64,000 nt of DNA from Clostridiales bacterium (GCA_015056045.1 SVGZ01000012.1:1-64000); one strand, 5' to 3'. Numbered from the stretch's first letter, positions 52,854-61,448 are shown. Notes: generated from the sequence alone by a model not told the origin. Translations and numbers: made by a program.

Positions 52854-53354
52854 ATGGAAAACAGTATTGGAAAAAGGATCGCTGCTCTTCGCCGCGAAAA
52901 AGGATATAAACAGGACGATATTGCCAAAAAGCTGAACATCAGCCCGCAGGCAGTCAGCAAATGGGAAAATGACCAGAGCTACCCCGATATCAGCGTTCTG
53001 CCGGCATTGGCGGAATATCTCGGCGTCAGTGTTGACGAGCTGCTGACCGGCAAAAAAGAAGAAGTCTCTCCTGTCCGCATCGTTCCCGAAGAAGAACGGA
53101 AAAATATCGACGAAATGTTTTTCCGCATCATCGTCGACAGCGCAGAAGGCGATCGTATCCGCGTAAATTTGCCGATGGCTTTCCTCAAGGCAGCGATCGA
53201 AATGGGTGTTGAAATGCCGCAGGTTTCGGGCAACAAGGCGTTGCAGAATATCGATTTTGCACAGCTCCTCAGCATGGTACAGCAAGGTGCTGTCGGCAAT
53301 CTTGTCGAAGTCGATTCTGCAGACGGCGATACGATCCGCATTTTCGTGGAGTAA
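52854..53354 (+). CDS. XRE-family regulator fused to a SHOCT-like/YvlB-type domain
   Basis: 166 residues. N-terminal helix-turn-helix (about 6-62): RIAALRREKGYKQDDIAKKL, ISPQAVSKWEN, VDELLTGKK. The C-terminal half reads VDSAEGDRIRVNLPMAFLKAA..., LLSMVQQGAVGNLVEVDSADGDTIRIFVE. That is the pattern of a small domain found in LiaX/YvlB-like and many XRE-linked Bacillota proteins. It follows with 3 bases to a small gene sharing the tail. Likely senses something and regulates a nearby or own promoter; the signal is unknown. AAGGAG before the ATG. Confidence 0.85.
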   Translation: MENSIGKRIAALRREKGYKQDDIAKKLNISPQAVSKWENDQSYPDISVLPALAEYLGVSVDELLTGKKEEVSPVRIVPEEERKNIDEMFFRIIVDSAEGDRIRVNLPMAFLKAAIEMGVEMPQVSGNKALQNIDFAQLLSMVQQGAVGNLVEVDSADGDTIRIFVE

Positions 53355-53357
53355 GCC

Positions 53358-53591
53358 ATGCGCATTTACGTCAAAGATCACGAAAGCAGGCTGCCGATCA
53401 TCATTTGGATGCCGACGAGTCTCATTGCAAACCGTTTTGCCGCAAAAACTGCCGCAAAGCATATGCCGCCGGAGCTTGGCTATACGGAAGAAAAATTGTA
53501 TGCACTCCTCCGCATCATGAAACGCTATAAAGGGCTCGACATCGTCGAAGTGGATTCCGCAGACGGTGATCGTGTCCGCATCCGCCTATAA
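53358..53591 (+). CDS. Small SHOCT-like/YvlB-type domain protein paired with the XRE regulator
   Basis: 77 residues, GGAG six bases before the ATG. The start RIYVKDHESRLPIIIWMPTSL and the end GLDIVEVDSADGDRVRIRL parallel the C-terminal half of the XRE protein; VEVDSADGD-x-(I/V)RI is shared. It has no helix-turn-helix. Probably binds or modulates the regulator through the common domain. Exact function unknown. Confidence 0.8.
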   Translation: MRIYVKDHESRLPIIIWMPTSLIANRFAAKTAAKHMPPELGYTEEKLYALLRIMKRYKGLDIVEVDSADGDRVRIRL

Positions 53592-53637
53592 AAAAAGACC
53601 TGTAAAACTAAAAAAGAAAGTTTTACAGGTCTTTTTG
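53592..53637 (+). terminator. Terminator after the XRE pair
   Basis: AAAGACCTGTAAAACT pairs with AGTTTTACAGGTCTTT around a 9-base loop, followed by TTG; A's before and T's after. Confidence 0.92.
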
Positions 53638-53702
53638 CTTTTCCGAAACAAATAACGACTTCAGTTTATTCCCCATCTTTTTCATTGAATATTTGCGCAG
53701 CG

Positions 53703-54092
53703 TCAGGCTGCTTTCCCGTACATGACGTATTTGCTGAACAGAAATTCCAGAATGAAGTTGACAAGCATCGTCACGGTAAGCACGACATAATCATGTATGC
53801 CTGCAGACTCCGCAAGAGCACCAAGCCATGTCGAAAGCGGCGTGAAAACAGCATAAAAACCGAGCAGCTTCATCATCGCAACGGGAACATTCGCCGCAGA
53901 CTTGAAAGTATAGCGGCGGTTGACCGTAAAGCTCCAGATGATCGTCAACAGCAGCGAAACCAGATACGAAGGCCAATAGCCCCATACGAGAAGATCATTG
54001 AACAGCGCAAAGGAACCCGCCTGTATGCCTGCGGCCAATACAGAGAAAAATGTAAATTTCAAAAACTGCCAGAGCGATTCGTTTTTCATCAT
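53703..54092 (-). CDS. GtrA-family membrane protein
   Basis: 129 residues from the ATG at 54092, five bases after GGGGG. Four membrane helices: FLKFTFFSVLAAGIQAGSFALF, a YLVSLLLTIIWSFTVNRRYTF-type second helix, LLGFYAVFTPLSTWLGALA and TMLVNFILEFLFSKYVMYG. The NRRYTF and FxxxKYxMYG motifs are those of GtrA, which is thought to move lipid-linked sugars. No glycosyltransferase partner is adjacent. Confidence 0.88.
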   Translation of the reverse strand: MMKNESLWQFLKFTFFSVLAAGIQAGSFALFNDLLVWGYWPSYLVSLLLTIIWSFTVNRRYTFKSAANVPVAMMKLLGFYAVFTPLSTWLGALAESAGIHDYVVLTVTMLVNFILEFLFSKYVMYGKAA

Positions 54093-54145
54093 ATCCCCCA
54101 TAAAAAAGAAAAGCTGCAGCATAAAACCGCAGCTTATTTTCTCTC

Positions 54146-54349
54146 TTACATTTCGCCGAAATATTCGTTCAGTCTTGCAACGAGGATATCCGCATCGATA
54201 CCGTGAACAGCACAAGCTTCACCGATGTTTTCCATTGCAGAAGACGGACAGCCGATGCAGAACATGCCGTGTTCAAAGAAGATGGGTGCGCAGTTGATAT
54301 CTCTTTCGATTACTGCTGTGATCATTGTGTCTTTCGTGATTTTTGCCAT
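54146..54349 (-). CDS. DUF1858 small redox-disulfide protein
   Basis: 67 residues. The core FEHGMFCIGCPSSAMENIGEAC has the CIGC pair, and the end DADILVARLNEYF fits DUF1858, the hybrid-cluster-protein-associated redox disulfide domain. Likely a small thiol-redox or metal-binding protein of anaerobes. GAGAGGG before the ATG. Stand-alone here, without hcp. Confidence 0.9.
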   Translation of the reverse strand: MAKITKDTMITAVIERDINCAPIFFEHGMFCIGCPSSAMENIGEACAVHGIDADILVARLNEYFGEM

Positions 54350-54451
54350 GGTGAAAACCCTCTCTTATAGTAAAAAGTTTTATTGTCAAATGCATTTGCA
54401 TATCTTTGCCAACACTATATATTATAGCAGTTTACTGGCAATTTGCAACAC

Positions 54452-54480
54452 TTGACAAGAACAGATAAATACAGTATACT
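54452..54480 (+). promoter_or_regulatory. Consensus promoter of the CorC/HlyC leader
   Basis: TTGACA (54452-54457), 17-base spacer, TATACT (54475-54480). Start expected near 54487, about 190 bases before the coding start. Confidence 0.85.
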
Positions 54481-54495
54481 CATTTTTATATAGAG

Positions 54496-54608
54496 CTATG
54501 TACTCTGTATGCGGGCTTTTTGCCCGATCTATAGAAAGAGGAAAAAATGGACGATACAGAAGGCGCGGACGAATACTTAAGCGCTAAAAATATGTGAATA
54601 CAGCATAG
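54496..54608 (+). promoter_or_regulatory. Antiterminator and competing early hairpin in the CorC/HlyC leader
   Basis: CTATG (54496-54500) and CTGTAT (54505-54510) can pair with ATACAG (54598-54603) and CATAG (54604-54608), using the base of the terminator. Alternatively TCTGTAT (54504-54510) pairs with ATACAGA (54554-54560), inside codons 3-5 of the small ORF. A CGGGC/GCCCG stem (54512-54526 region) lies between. The three folds are mutually exclusive as in attenuators. Confidence 0.65.
54547..54597 (+). CDS. Acidic 16-residue leader peptide before a CorC/HlyC-type gene
   Basis: MDDTEGADEYLSAKNM, with AGAGG six bases before the ATG. Five of the first nine residues are Asp or Glu. The stop codon adjoins the 3' arm of the antiterminator. 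Acidic nascent chains are known to destabilise ribosomes when Mg2+ is low (the MgtL principle in enterobacteria), and the downstream gene belongs to a family that includes Mg2+ transporters. The peptide may thus sense Mg2+. This is inference; translation has not been shown. Confidence 0.6.
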   Translation: MDDTEGADEYLSAKNM

Positions 54609-54645
54609 TCTCTGCAGGAGAGTTCGGCAGGGGTTATGTTTTTTT
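54604..54645 (+). terminator. Attenuator terminator in the CorC/HlyC leader
   Basis: CATAGTCTCTGC (54604-54615) pairs along all 12 positions (three G-U) with GCAGGGGTTATG (54627-54638), then TTTTTTT. No complete gene precedes it, so it must regulate the gene after it. Confidence 0.88.
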
Positions 54646-54677
54646 GTCTTTACGCATCGTCCAAAAGGAGGTATATC

Positions 54678-56051
54678 TTGTCACCTGACCCTTTAGGGCC
54701 CCAATTATTACTGCAAGGTGCTCTCATCTTAGTTAATGCATTTTTTGCCGGTACAGAGCTCGCCGTGCTTTCCGTCAGCGAAGGTTCACTCCGCAAACAG
54801 GCAGAAGCAGGCGATAAAACAAGCGCAAAGCTTTTAAAGATCGCAGAAGACTCTTCGGATTTCTTATCGACGATCCAGGTTTGCATCACGCTTGCCGGTT
54901 TCCTCGGTTCCGCTTTTGCTGCGGATAACTTCGCCAGCCGAATCGTTGATTGGCTTGTCGAAACCTGCGGCGTAACGGCGATCCCCGAGGCAACGCTCAA
55001 TACCATTGCCGTCATCGTTGTAACGATCATTTTGTCGTTCTTCACGCTGATTTTGGGCGAACTTGTTCCCAAACGTGTGGCTATGCACGCTCCCGAAAAA
55101 TGGGCAAGGTTTGCCTGCGGCGTTGTCAACACCATGAACAAGCTCTTAAAGCCCATCATCTGGCTGCTTTCCAAGACGACAAACGGCGTACTCCGCCTTA
55201 TGGGCATCAACCCGGATGAAGATACGGAAAATGTTTCCGAATCACAGATCCGCATGATGGTAGACATCGGCGAAGAAAAAGGCGCGATCGAATCCACAGA
55301 ACGCGACCTCATTGAAAATATTTTTGAATTCAACAACGTCACCGCCTTTGATGCGATGATCCACCGTACGGATATGGTCGTCATCTATGAAGAAGACACG
55401 GACGAAGAAATTTTGAAAACCATCAAGGAAAGCGGTCTTTCCCGTTTCCCTGTCTGCGGCGAAGATGTAGACGATATTCTGGGTATCCTCCGCACAAGAG
55501 AATACCTTATCAACTCCCTCGCAGAAAACCCGAAACCGCTGAGAGATATTATCGCACCTGCCTATTTCGTTCCCGAAACGGTCAAGGCAGACGTTCTCTT
55601 CCGCGATATGCAGGCAAAGAAAGTCCAGTTTGCGATCGTCCTCGATGAATTCGGCGGAACATCCGGTCTTGTCACGATGGAAGACCTCGTTGAAGAAGTT
55701 TTCGGCAATATTTATGACGAATTCGACCTTCATGAAGATCTGCCTTTAGAAAAGATCGGCGATAACCTTTGGCGTGCAGCCGGTACACTCGAGCTTGAAA
55801 CCCTGTTTGAAGAGCTTGAAATGCCCTATGAGGAAAGCGAAGATTATTCGACACTCGGCGGCCTTGTTTTCAGCCAGTTCTCCGTAATTCCTGCGGACGG
55901 TACAAACCCCGAAACAGATGTTATGGGTCTGCACATCCGCGTTGAAGAACTCCGCGAACACCGCATCGAATGGACGACGATCTCCAAGCTTCCCGATCCG
56001 GATGAGGAAAAGGATGCACGAGAGCGTTTGGATGGGCTTTTAAACAAATAA
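54678..56051 (+). CDS. CNNM/CorC-HlyC family membrane protein (putative Mg2+ transport)
   Basis: 457 residues from the TTG at 54678, which has GGAGG six bases upstream; an ATG at 54636 lies inside the terminator stem and is unlikely. N-terminal DUF21 (CNNM) membrane domain of about four helices with LVNAFFAGTELAVLSVSEGSLR and LGELVPKRVAMHAPEKWA. A CBS pair follows (TVKADVLFRDMQAKKVQFAIVLDEFGG region), then a CorC_HlyC C-terminal domain. Relatives export or exchange Mg2+; old names call them hemolysins. Expression should depend on the leader upstream. Confidence 0.92.
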   Translation: MSPDPLGPQLLLQGALILVNAFFAGTELAVLSVSEGSLRKQAEAGDKTSAKLLKIAEDSSDFLSTIQVCITLAGFLGSAFAADNFASRIVDWLVETCGVTAIPEATLNTIAVIVVTIILSFFTLILGELVPKRVAMHAPEKWARFACGVVNTMNKLLKPIIWLLSKTTNGVLRLMGINPDEDTENVSESQIRMMVDIGEEKGAIESTERDLIENIFEFNNVTAFDAMIHRTDMVVIYEEDTDEEILKTIKESGLSRFPVCGEDVDDILGILRTREYLINSLAENPKPLRDIIAPAYFVPETVKADVLFRDMQAKKVQFAIVLDEFGGTSGLVTMEDLVEEVFGNIYDEFDLHEDLPLEKIGDNLWRAAGTLELETLFEELEMPYEESEDYSTLGGLVFSQFSVIPADGTNPETDVMGLHIRVEELREHRIEWTTISKLPDPDEEKDARERLDGLLNK

Positions 56052-56097
56052 AAAAATAACATCCGCTATGGGAAAACCACGGCGGATGTTTTATTTT
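56051..56097 (+). terminator. Terminator of the CorC/HlyC-type gene
   Basis: AACATCCGC (56058-56066) pairs with GCGGATGTT (56082-56090), followed by TTATTTT; leftward it ends in T's as well. Confidence 0.88.
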
Positions 56098-56108
56098 CCG
56101 GTTTTTTA

Positions 56109-56294
56109 TTATTTACCCTGTTTCTCTTTTCTGAAAACGACATACAGACCAAGGATGCCGATAAGGACACCAAGCACAGCGAACGGAAAATCACTGAAAC
56201 TGTGCAGAATCGTATGGTTTAATTCTCCGCCGCCGAGGCACAATAACATGCCGAATAAAATGAGCGCAATGCCCTTTAATTCCTTCTGATTCAT
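56109..56294 (-). CDS. Small two-helix membrane protein
   Basis: 61 residues from the ATG at 56294 (GGGAGG upstream). Two hydrophobic segments (about 7-21 and 36-52) joined by GGGELNHTILHSF, and a basic C-terminus RKEKQGK. No family recognised. Follows the last MFS gene by about 60 bases; a stem (AAGGCAC/GTGCCTT, 56321-56348) lies between. Confidence 0.7.
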   Translation of the reverse strand: MNQKELKGIALILFGMLLCLGGGELNHTILHSFSDFPFAVLGVLIGILGLYVVFRKEKQGK

Positions 56295-56354
56295 CGATAA
56301 TACCTCCCTTTTGATAAGATAAGGCACAGCATTTTTCAGCCGTGCCTTGTTTTT

Positions 56355-57533
56355 TTATTGCTGTTCCGATTTTTTCAGTTTGTTGCTGTACACGATGAAA
56401 AGCACCATCGCCATGAAGGCAAGCCCTGCTAAGAGGTAAAATGCCCAATCAACACCAAAACTGCCTGCGAGCTTGGAAGCAGGATCGGAGAAGATGAGTC
56501 CGCCTAAACTGCCGCCAAAGAACATCAGGCTCGTTGCCGTTCCTGAATTGCCCGGATATGCCAGTGCGGTCTGGCTGACCATGACGGAATACAGCGGCGC
56601 AAAGGAAAGGCTGTACAATGCACAGAATACAACTGCCCAGACGGGATCTTTGACGATCGTGACCATTATGAGCGAAAGGGCGCTGATGGAAAGCGTGATC
56701 ACACCAAGCGCTTTTGTGCTCTTTTTGACATAGCCAATGAGGAAACGGGCGATCGCATACATTGCACCATGCAGAGAAAGGGCAAGCGAACCAAGCTCGA
56801 TCGCACTGAATTTCTCTTCAAAAAGGATACTCAGGAAAGGCGCATAGATATTATCCGTTGCGCAATAGAACAGCAGCGAAAGAGAACCGACGACCAATGC
56901 CGGGTCACGCAGAAGCGCAAACATTTCTTTCATGTTCTTTGCTGTTTTGACGCCTTCGGGCTTCGGAATATCGGAAAGCGAAACCATTGCCAGCGGAACG
57001 ATCGTTAAAATCGCAATACCGCAAAGCGCGATTCGCCATGTGAGACCGAGGCTTCCGGCCATGGTCATGAGCAGGATCGGGCCGATCATCGTCGCAATAC
57101 TGATGACGACGTGCATCAGGCTGATGTAGCGCTGTGCTTTATCCGGGTATAGATCTGCCAAAGCCGGCGTTACTGCACCGTTGGAAGCCGTATTGCCAAT
57201 GCCCATGATGATCGTACCGATGACGTAAACTTCGACCGTCGGTGCCCATGCGATCAAAAGGGAACCGATAACCGCAATGATCATCGAAAGAATGATGACG
57301 AGCTTTTTACCCAAAAGATCCGAAACACGCCCGACGATCAGCGGAACAACAACGCCTGCCAGATGGTTTGCCGTCAGCATACCGCCGAGTTCGCCTGTGG
57401 AAAGGCCAAAACTTGCAGCGATATCAAGAATAAAGATATTTGTGATACTGCCCTTGAAGCCCATAACGAAGCTTCTCATCATCGCAGCCGGCACGACAAG
57501 CTTTTTAGAAAGCTTTCTTTCTTTTTTACTCAT
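56355..57533 (-). CDS. MFS transporter, tandem copy 1
   Basis: 392 residues, twelve membrane helices. The loop 2-3 motif reads GRVSDLLGKK, and the N-terminus has ASFGLSTGELGGMLTANHLAG, a segment repeated in the neighbouring copies. YPDKAQRYISLMHVVISIATMIGPIL is the conserved helix 5 region. Major facilitator superfamily uptake or efflux carrier; substrate unknown. Its start overlaps the end of copy 2 by eight bases. Last transporter of the array. Confidence 0.92.
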   Translation of the reverse strand: MSKKERKLSKKLVVPAAMMRSFVMGFKGSITNIFILDIAASFGLSTGELGGMLTANHLAGVVVPLIVGRVSDLLGKKLVIILSMIIAVIGSLLIAWAPTVEVYVIGTIIMGIGNTASNGAVTPALADLYPDKAQRYISLMHVVISIATMIGPILLMTMAGSLGLTWRIALCGIAILTIVPLAMVSLSDIPKPEGVKTAKNMKEMFALLRDPALVVGSLSLLFYCATDNIYAPFLSILFEEKFSAIELGSLALSLHGAMYAIARFLIGYVKKSTKALGVITLSISALSLIMVTIVKDPVWAVVFCALYSLSFAPLYSVMVSQTALAYPGNSGTATSLMFFGGSLGGLIFSDPASKLAGSFGVDWAFYLLAGLAFMAMVLFIVYSNKLKKSEQQ

Positions 57534-58722
57534 GAATCTCTTCCTTTAACTGTTTCTTTTTAAGAGCATTGCAATATGCCCAATAAAGTGCCATGGAAAT
57601 CACAGAAGTTACCGCAAGAACGATGAAAAGTGTATCTGCGCCGTAATTGCCGACGACTTTCGAAGCCGGAGTCGTAATAAGGAAGCAGCCTAAACCACCG
57701 CCAACAAACATCAGGCTCGTTGCCGTTGCGGAGTTGCCCGGATAGCTGACCGCTGCATTGCTGACAACGAGCGGATAAACCGGAGCAAAGGATAAGCTGT
57801 ATAAAGTACAGAAGATAAGTGCCAAAGTCGGGTTCGGTGCGATCGCCGCAAGGACAAGGAATACCGCTGCCGCTGCAAGCGAAACGATGCCAAGCGTCTT
57901 ATGTCCTTTTTTCATAAAGCCGACGAGAAATCTTGCAAGCGCATACATCGCGCTGTTGAGCGTCAAAGCCAACGCACCGGCTTCAACTGCACCGAAGTTT
58001 TCCGTATAGAAAATGCTGACGAAGTTTGCATAGGTATTATCCGTCGCGCAATAGACGATCATGAGCAGTGCGCCAAGAAGCAGCGTCGGATCAGAAAGCA
58101 GGTGCATAACTTCTTTGAAGCCTCTTGCCGTTTTGCCTTCCGATCTGTTTTCGATTTTGATAAAGAAAGTCGAAATATAGGGGATAAGCATGACAAGAAC
58201 GGAGATCAGCTTGATCGCACGCCAATCGAGGTTCAGGCGGACATTGAGTGCGCTGATGATCAGCGGGCTGACGATCCCCGAAACAGAACCGAATACCTGC
58301 ATCCAGCTGATATAGCGCGTTGCACGATCCGGATAGGTATCTGCGAGTGCCGGCGTCAATATGCTGTTTTCCGCATTGCCGCCAAAACCGCCGATGATCG
58401 TTCCCAAAACATACATCTCTACCGTTGGCGCCGTGATGATGATCGCCGAACCGATCAGGTTGACAAAGATCGAAGCGACGAGGACCCGTTTCTTTCCGAA
58501 AAGGTCTCCCAATCTGCCCGCAACAAAGGGCATGACGATCGATGCGACATAGTTCGCACTCAAAAGACCGCCCAGCTCACCCGTTGAAAGCCCAAAGCTT
58601 TCCGCAATGCTGAGGATCATGACGTGAGTCAGCGAACCAAAGAGACCACCGACGATCGAGCGGAAGAAAATGATCGGGAAAAGCCATTTCCTTGCCGCAG
58701 ATGTGTTCTGTCTTTTTTCCAT
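57526..58722 (-). CDS. MFS transporter, tandem copy 2
   Basis: 398 residues from the ATG at 58722 (AAGGATGG upstream). Twelve helices. AESFGLSTGELGGLLSANYVASIVMPFVAGRLGDLFGKKR, quoted in parts, contains the same TELGG-GRxxDxxGKK signature as its neighbours; YPDRATRYISWMQVFGSVSG is helix 5. Clearly paralogous to copy 1. Substrate unknown. Confidence 0.92.
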   Translation of the reverse strand: MEKRQNTSAARKWLFPIIFFRSIVGGLFGSLTHVMILSIAESFGLSTGELGGLLSANYVASIVMPFVAGRLGDLFGKKRVLVASIFVNLIGSAIIITAPTVEMYVLGTIIGGFGGNAENSILTPALADTYPDRATRYISWMQVFGSVSGIVSPLIISALNVRLNLDWRAIKLISVLVMLIPYISTFFIKIENRSEGKTARGFKEVMHLLSDPTLLLGALLMIVYCATDNTYANFVSIFYTENFGAVEAGALALTLNSAMYALARFLVGFMKKGHKTLGIVSLAAAAVFLVLAAIAPNPTLALIFCTLYSLSFAPVYPLVVSNAAVSYPGNSATATSLMFVGGGLGCFLITTPASKVVGNYGADTLFIVLAVTSVISMALYWAYCNALKKKQLKEEIHE

Positions 58723-58793
58723 ATTCGGACCATCCTTTTTTCGGCTTGCAAAAGCCTTTATTAAACACAGCCAAAAGCTGCATTTTACACGAT

Positions 58794-59939
58794 TTATGCT
58801 TTTTGTTTTTTCCCCATCGCTTCGGAAATGATGTAGCATAACAGTGAAAAGACACCCGATACGATAAGCATGATCATGGCTGCGGTCATTCCGGCGCTTT
58901 CACCGACAAAGCCGACAGCCCAGGCCATAATGGCACAGCCAATGCCGGTGCCTGCCATTAAGAGTGAAGAAGCCTCTGCAGAATTTTCCGGGTAATCGCG
59001 CGCTGCCTGTGCGAGGTAGAGCGGATAAACCGGCGCTGCAAAGAAGCTGAAAATGGCACAGAAAATCAGGTCAATATCCGGATTCTGTATAAGGAGGATC
59101 ATCCCCAAAGAAGCTGCGGATATGGCAAGGCAAATGCGGATGACCGTCTTTTCGCCTTTTTTAATGAGCCCCGTAAGGAAACGGGATACCGCATACAAAG
59201 CGCCGTGCAGGGTCAGGGCAATGCTGCCATGCGTGGCGATATTTCTCTGATCGACAAAGAAGGCATCGACAAAGGAAGCATAGGTCGCATCCATTCCGCA
59301 ATAGAAAAGCATCGCAAAAGCAAGAATAATGAGCGAAAGCGTGATCTTTGCACGGGAATTGCTGCCCGTATTTGCCGGATCTGCGGAAGAATATTTCGGG
59401 ATACGGACAAAACAGATGAGCAGCATCGGAATAACCGCAAGAACGCTGACCATGAGGTACATCGGACGCCATGTTACGCCGATCGCCACAGCAATAAGCG
59501 GAACAAGCGTTTGTGCAACGCAGCCCGATGCTTCGATCCAGCTGATGTATCTGCCTGCTTTATCGGGGAAATTATCCGCAATGGCCGGCCCGTTGCTGCC
59601 GTAACCCGTCGCAATGCCAACCGCATTGATAAGAAGTCCTGCTGTATAGAAGCCGACCGTTTTTGCCGCGACCATCATCAGACCGCCAACGATATAAAGA
59701 ACAAGTCCGCCGACGATCATCTGTTTTTTGCCGAATTTATCTGCCGCACGCCCAAGAAGCAGCGGAATGATCATGCTCGGAAGCGCTTGCAGCATGACAA
59801 GAGTGCCGATTTCCGCAAGACCTAAACCAAAATCTTCTGCGATATAAAGATTATAGACCTGCGGTATCGTATAGAATGCCGTAAAAAAGAACTGTACAAG
59901 GAATGCCGAAACTAAGTGCATTCTTTTGGAATTTTTCAT
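58794..59939 (-). CDS. MFS transporter, tandem copy 3
   Basis: 381 residues, twelve helices. AEDFGLGLAEIGTLVMLQALPS and GRAADKFGKKQMIVGG at the front, FPDKAGRYISWIEASGCVAQTL at helix 5. More divergent from copies 1 and 2. Its start overlaps the stop of the frameshifted copy 4 by four bases, so it was once translationally coupled to it. Substrate unknown. Confidence 0.92.
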   Translation of the reverse strand: MKNSKRMHLVSAFLVQFFFTAFYTIPQVYNLYIAEDFGLGLAEIGTLVMLQALPSMIIPLLLGRAADKFGKKQMIVGGLVLYIVGGLMMVAAKTVGFYTAGLLINAVGIATGYGSNGPAIADNFPDKAGRYISWIEASGCVAQTLVPLIAVAIGVTWRPMYLMVSVLAVIPMLLICFVRIPKYSSADPANTGSNSRAKITLSLIILAFAMLFYCGMDATYASFVDAFFVDQRNIATHGSIALTLHGALYAVSRFLTGLIKKGEKTVIRICLAISAASLGMILLIQNPDIDLIFCAIFSFFAAPVYPLYLAQAARDYPENSAEASSLLMAGTGIGCAIMAWAVGFVGESAGMTAAMIMLIVSGVFSLLCYIISEAMGKKQKA

Positions 59940-61110
59940 AATGATCTCGTCTTTCGTTTTTTATAAAGGATATGAAGTAAAATAAGCAGCGCACCCGAAA
60001 TGAGTCCGCATACGGAAAGCAGCAGATAACTGCCGCGAAGATTTGCCATGTCTGCCATAAAGCCGGCTGCAACCGCACCGAGCGAAGAACCTGCGCCATG
60101 TGCGATTAAGACAAGGCTCGTCATAAGGCCTGTATTTTCGAGGTCCTGCTTTGCCATCAGCGCCGTGAAAAGCGTAAAGATCGTCGCCTGCAATACGGAG
60201 AAGAACAGACCGAAGATAAAAGCCAAAACAGCACTCGGCATCAGCGATTCGAGAATGAGGAAAAAGGCACTCGCAAAAGCAAGGTATTTTATCTTGACTT
60301 CCTCGCTGATCTTCAGCATACCGAAAATGCTTGTCCCGATAACGGAACACAGGCTATGCACAAAAACCATCGAGCTGCCAAGCTTTTCTGCGCCGAAAAT
60401 CTCCGTAAAAAAGCTGTTGACATAAGAGCCGTAATTCATCGTCATGGCACTCGCAAAGCCCGTTGCAAAAAAGACGATAATGACATTCGGTTTCTTCAGC
60501 GCATCAAAAACGCCCTTAAAACCCTGTGCCGCTTTGAGCGACTGATCTGCCTTTTCGATTTTGGAAAGACAGGTGAAAACAAGCGGGATCAGGATGATAA
60601 AACCCGTCAGCGCAAAAGTCGTCCGCCAATCGGGAAATGCCGGACCCAAAAGGCTTGCCAATGCAGAAGTGATCATATTGAAGCTCGAAGCCGTAACGGA
60701 AGTCAGCGCAATATAGCGCGGTGCTTTTTCGGGGAAGACATCGACCAATGCCGCACAGCAGACACCGTTTGTACAGGTTCTTCCACCGCCCATAGGAAAA
60801 TACCGATCTTACAGACAGCTGCCGTTTTGGAAAGGCTGATGACAAAGCAGCCGATCGCAAACAGAGCAATACCGCCGATCAGGACTTTTTTCTTTCCGAT
60901 CACGTCGGATAAACGCCCTGTGATCAGCGGTGTGATCATACTGGCCAGAAACTGGCAGGATAACAGTGTGCCAAGCTCCGTCATGCTGAGGCCGAAGCTT
61001 TCCGCAAAACTGCCGGAATAAAGCTGCATGATAATAAAGGCAATCCCTATCGACATAAAGAGCGAATAGGTCGCCGCAAGCAAAAATACTTTGGACGTCG
61101 TCTTTTTCAT
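59936..61110 (-). pseudogene. MFS transporter, tandem copy 4, frameshifted
   Basis: Two frames make one 12-helix carrier of about 390 residues. The first (61110 on; AAAGGAG upstream) encodes helices 1 to 4 up to AAVCKIGIF. The second (60793-59936) resumes with MGGGRTCTNGVCCAALVDVFPEK, the normal helix 4-5 region, to the end. Adding one T to the T4 run (60800-60797 leftward) would join them. In the broken form, helices 1-4 are out of frame from the rest. A slippage error in sequencing cannot be excluded. Confidence 0.8.
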
Positions 61111-61128
61111 GGTGCAGCTCCTTTTTTC

Positions 61129-61448
61129 TTAATTTGCTTTTTGCCTCTTTTTATTCATGCGGTCAAGAGTGACGATCGTTAAGCCCGAAATCAGCCGACA
61201 GAATAGATCGCAATGCCCGCAATAAGGACTTTTTTCTTGCCGATGACATCCGAAAGTCGCCCGGAGATCAACGGCGCAATAATGCTCGCAATAAACTGGC
61301 AGGATAACAGCGTGCCAAGCTCCGTCATATTGAGGGAGAAGCTTTCCGCAAAACTACCGGAATAGATCTGCATTAGAACAAAGGTGATGCCGATCGACAT
61401 AAACAAAGTATACGTTGCAGGTAATAAAAGTTTCTTTGATGTTTTCAT
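61129..61448 (-). pseudogene. MFS transporter, tandem copy 5, internally deleted remnant
   Basis: An intact start (AAGGAAGG before ATG at 61448) leads into helices 1-3, with about 59 of 75 residues by eye identical to copy 4, including YSGSFAESF and GRLSDVIGKKKVLI. It stops at codon 86 after AIYSVG. Shifting frame at the same point gives LISGLTIVTLDRMNKKRQKAN and a stop at 61129, which aligns with the C-terminus of copy 4 (SVCGLISGALLIL). So the middle of about 290 codons has been lost, joining N- and C-terminal ends. Confidence 0.8.

Noticed and set aside
54487-54645. Known metal riboswitch (M-box, yybP-ykoY, NiCo) before the CorC/HlyC gene
   Set aside because: None of their conserved core sequences was recognised by eye. 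A covariance-model search would be decisive.
56321-56348. Terminator after the MFS array
   Set aside because: The stem is good but has its T-tract only in the rightward direction, where no gene ends. In the array's direction it is at most a stem-loop.
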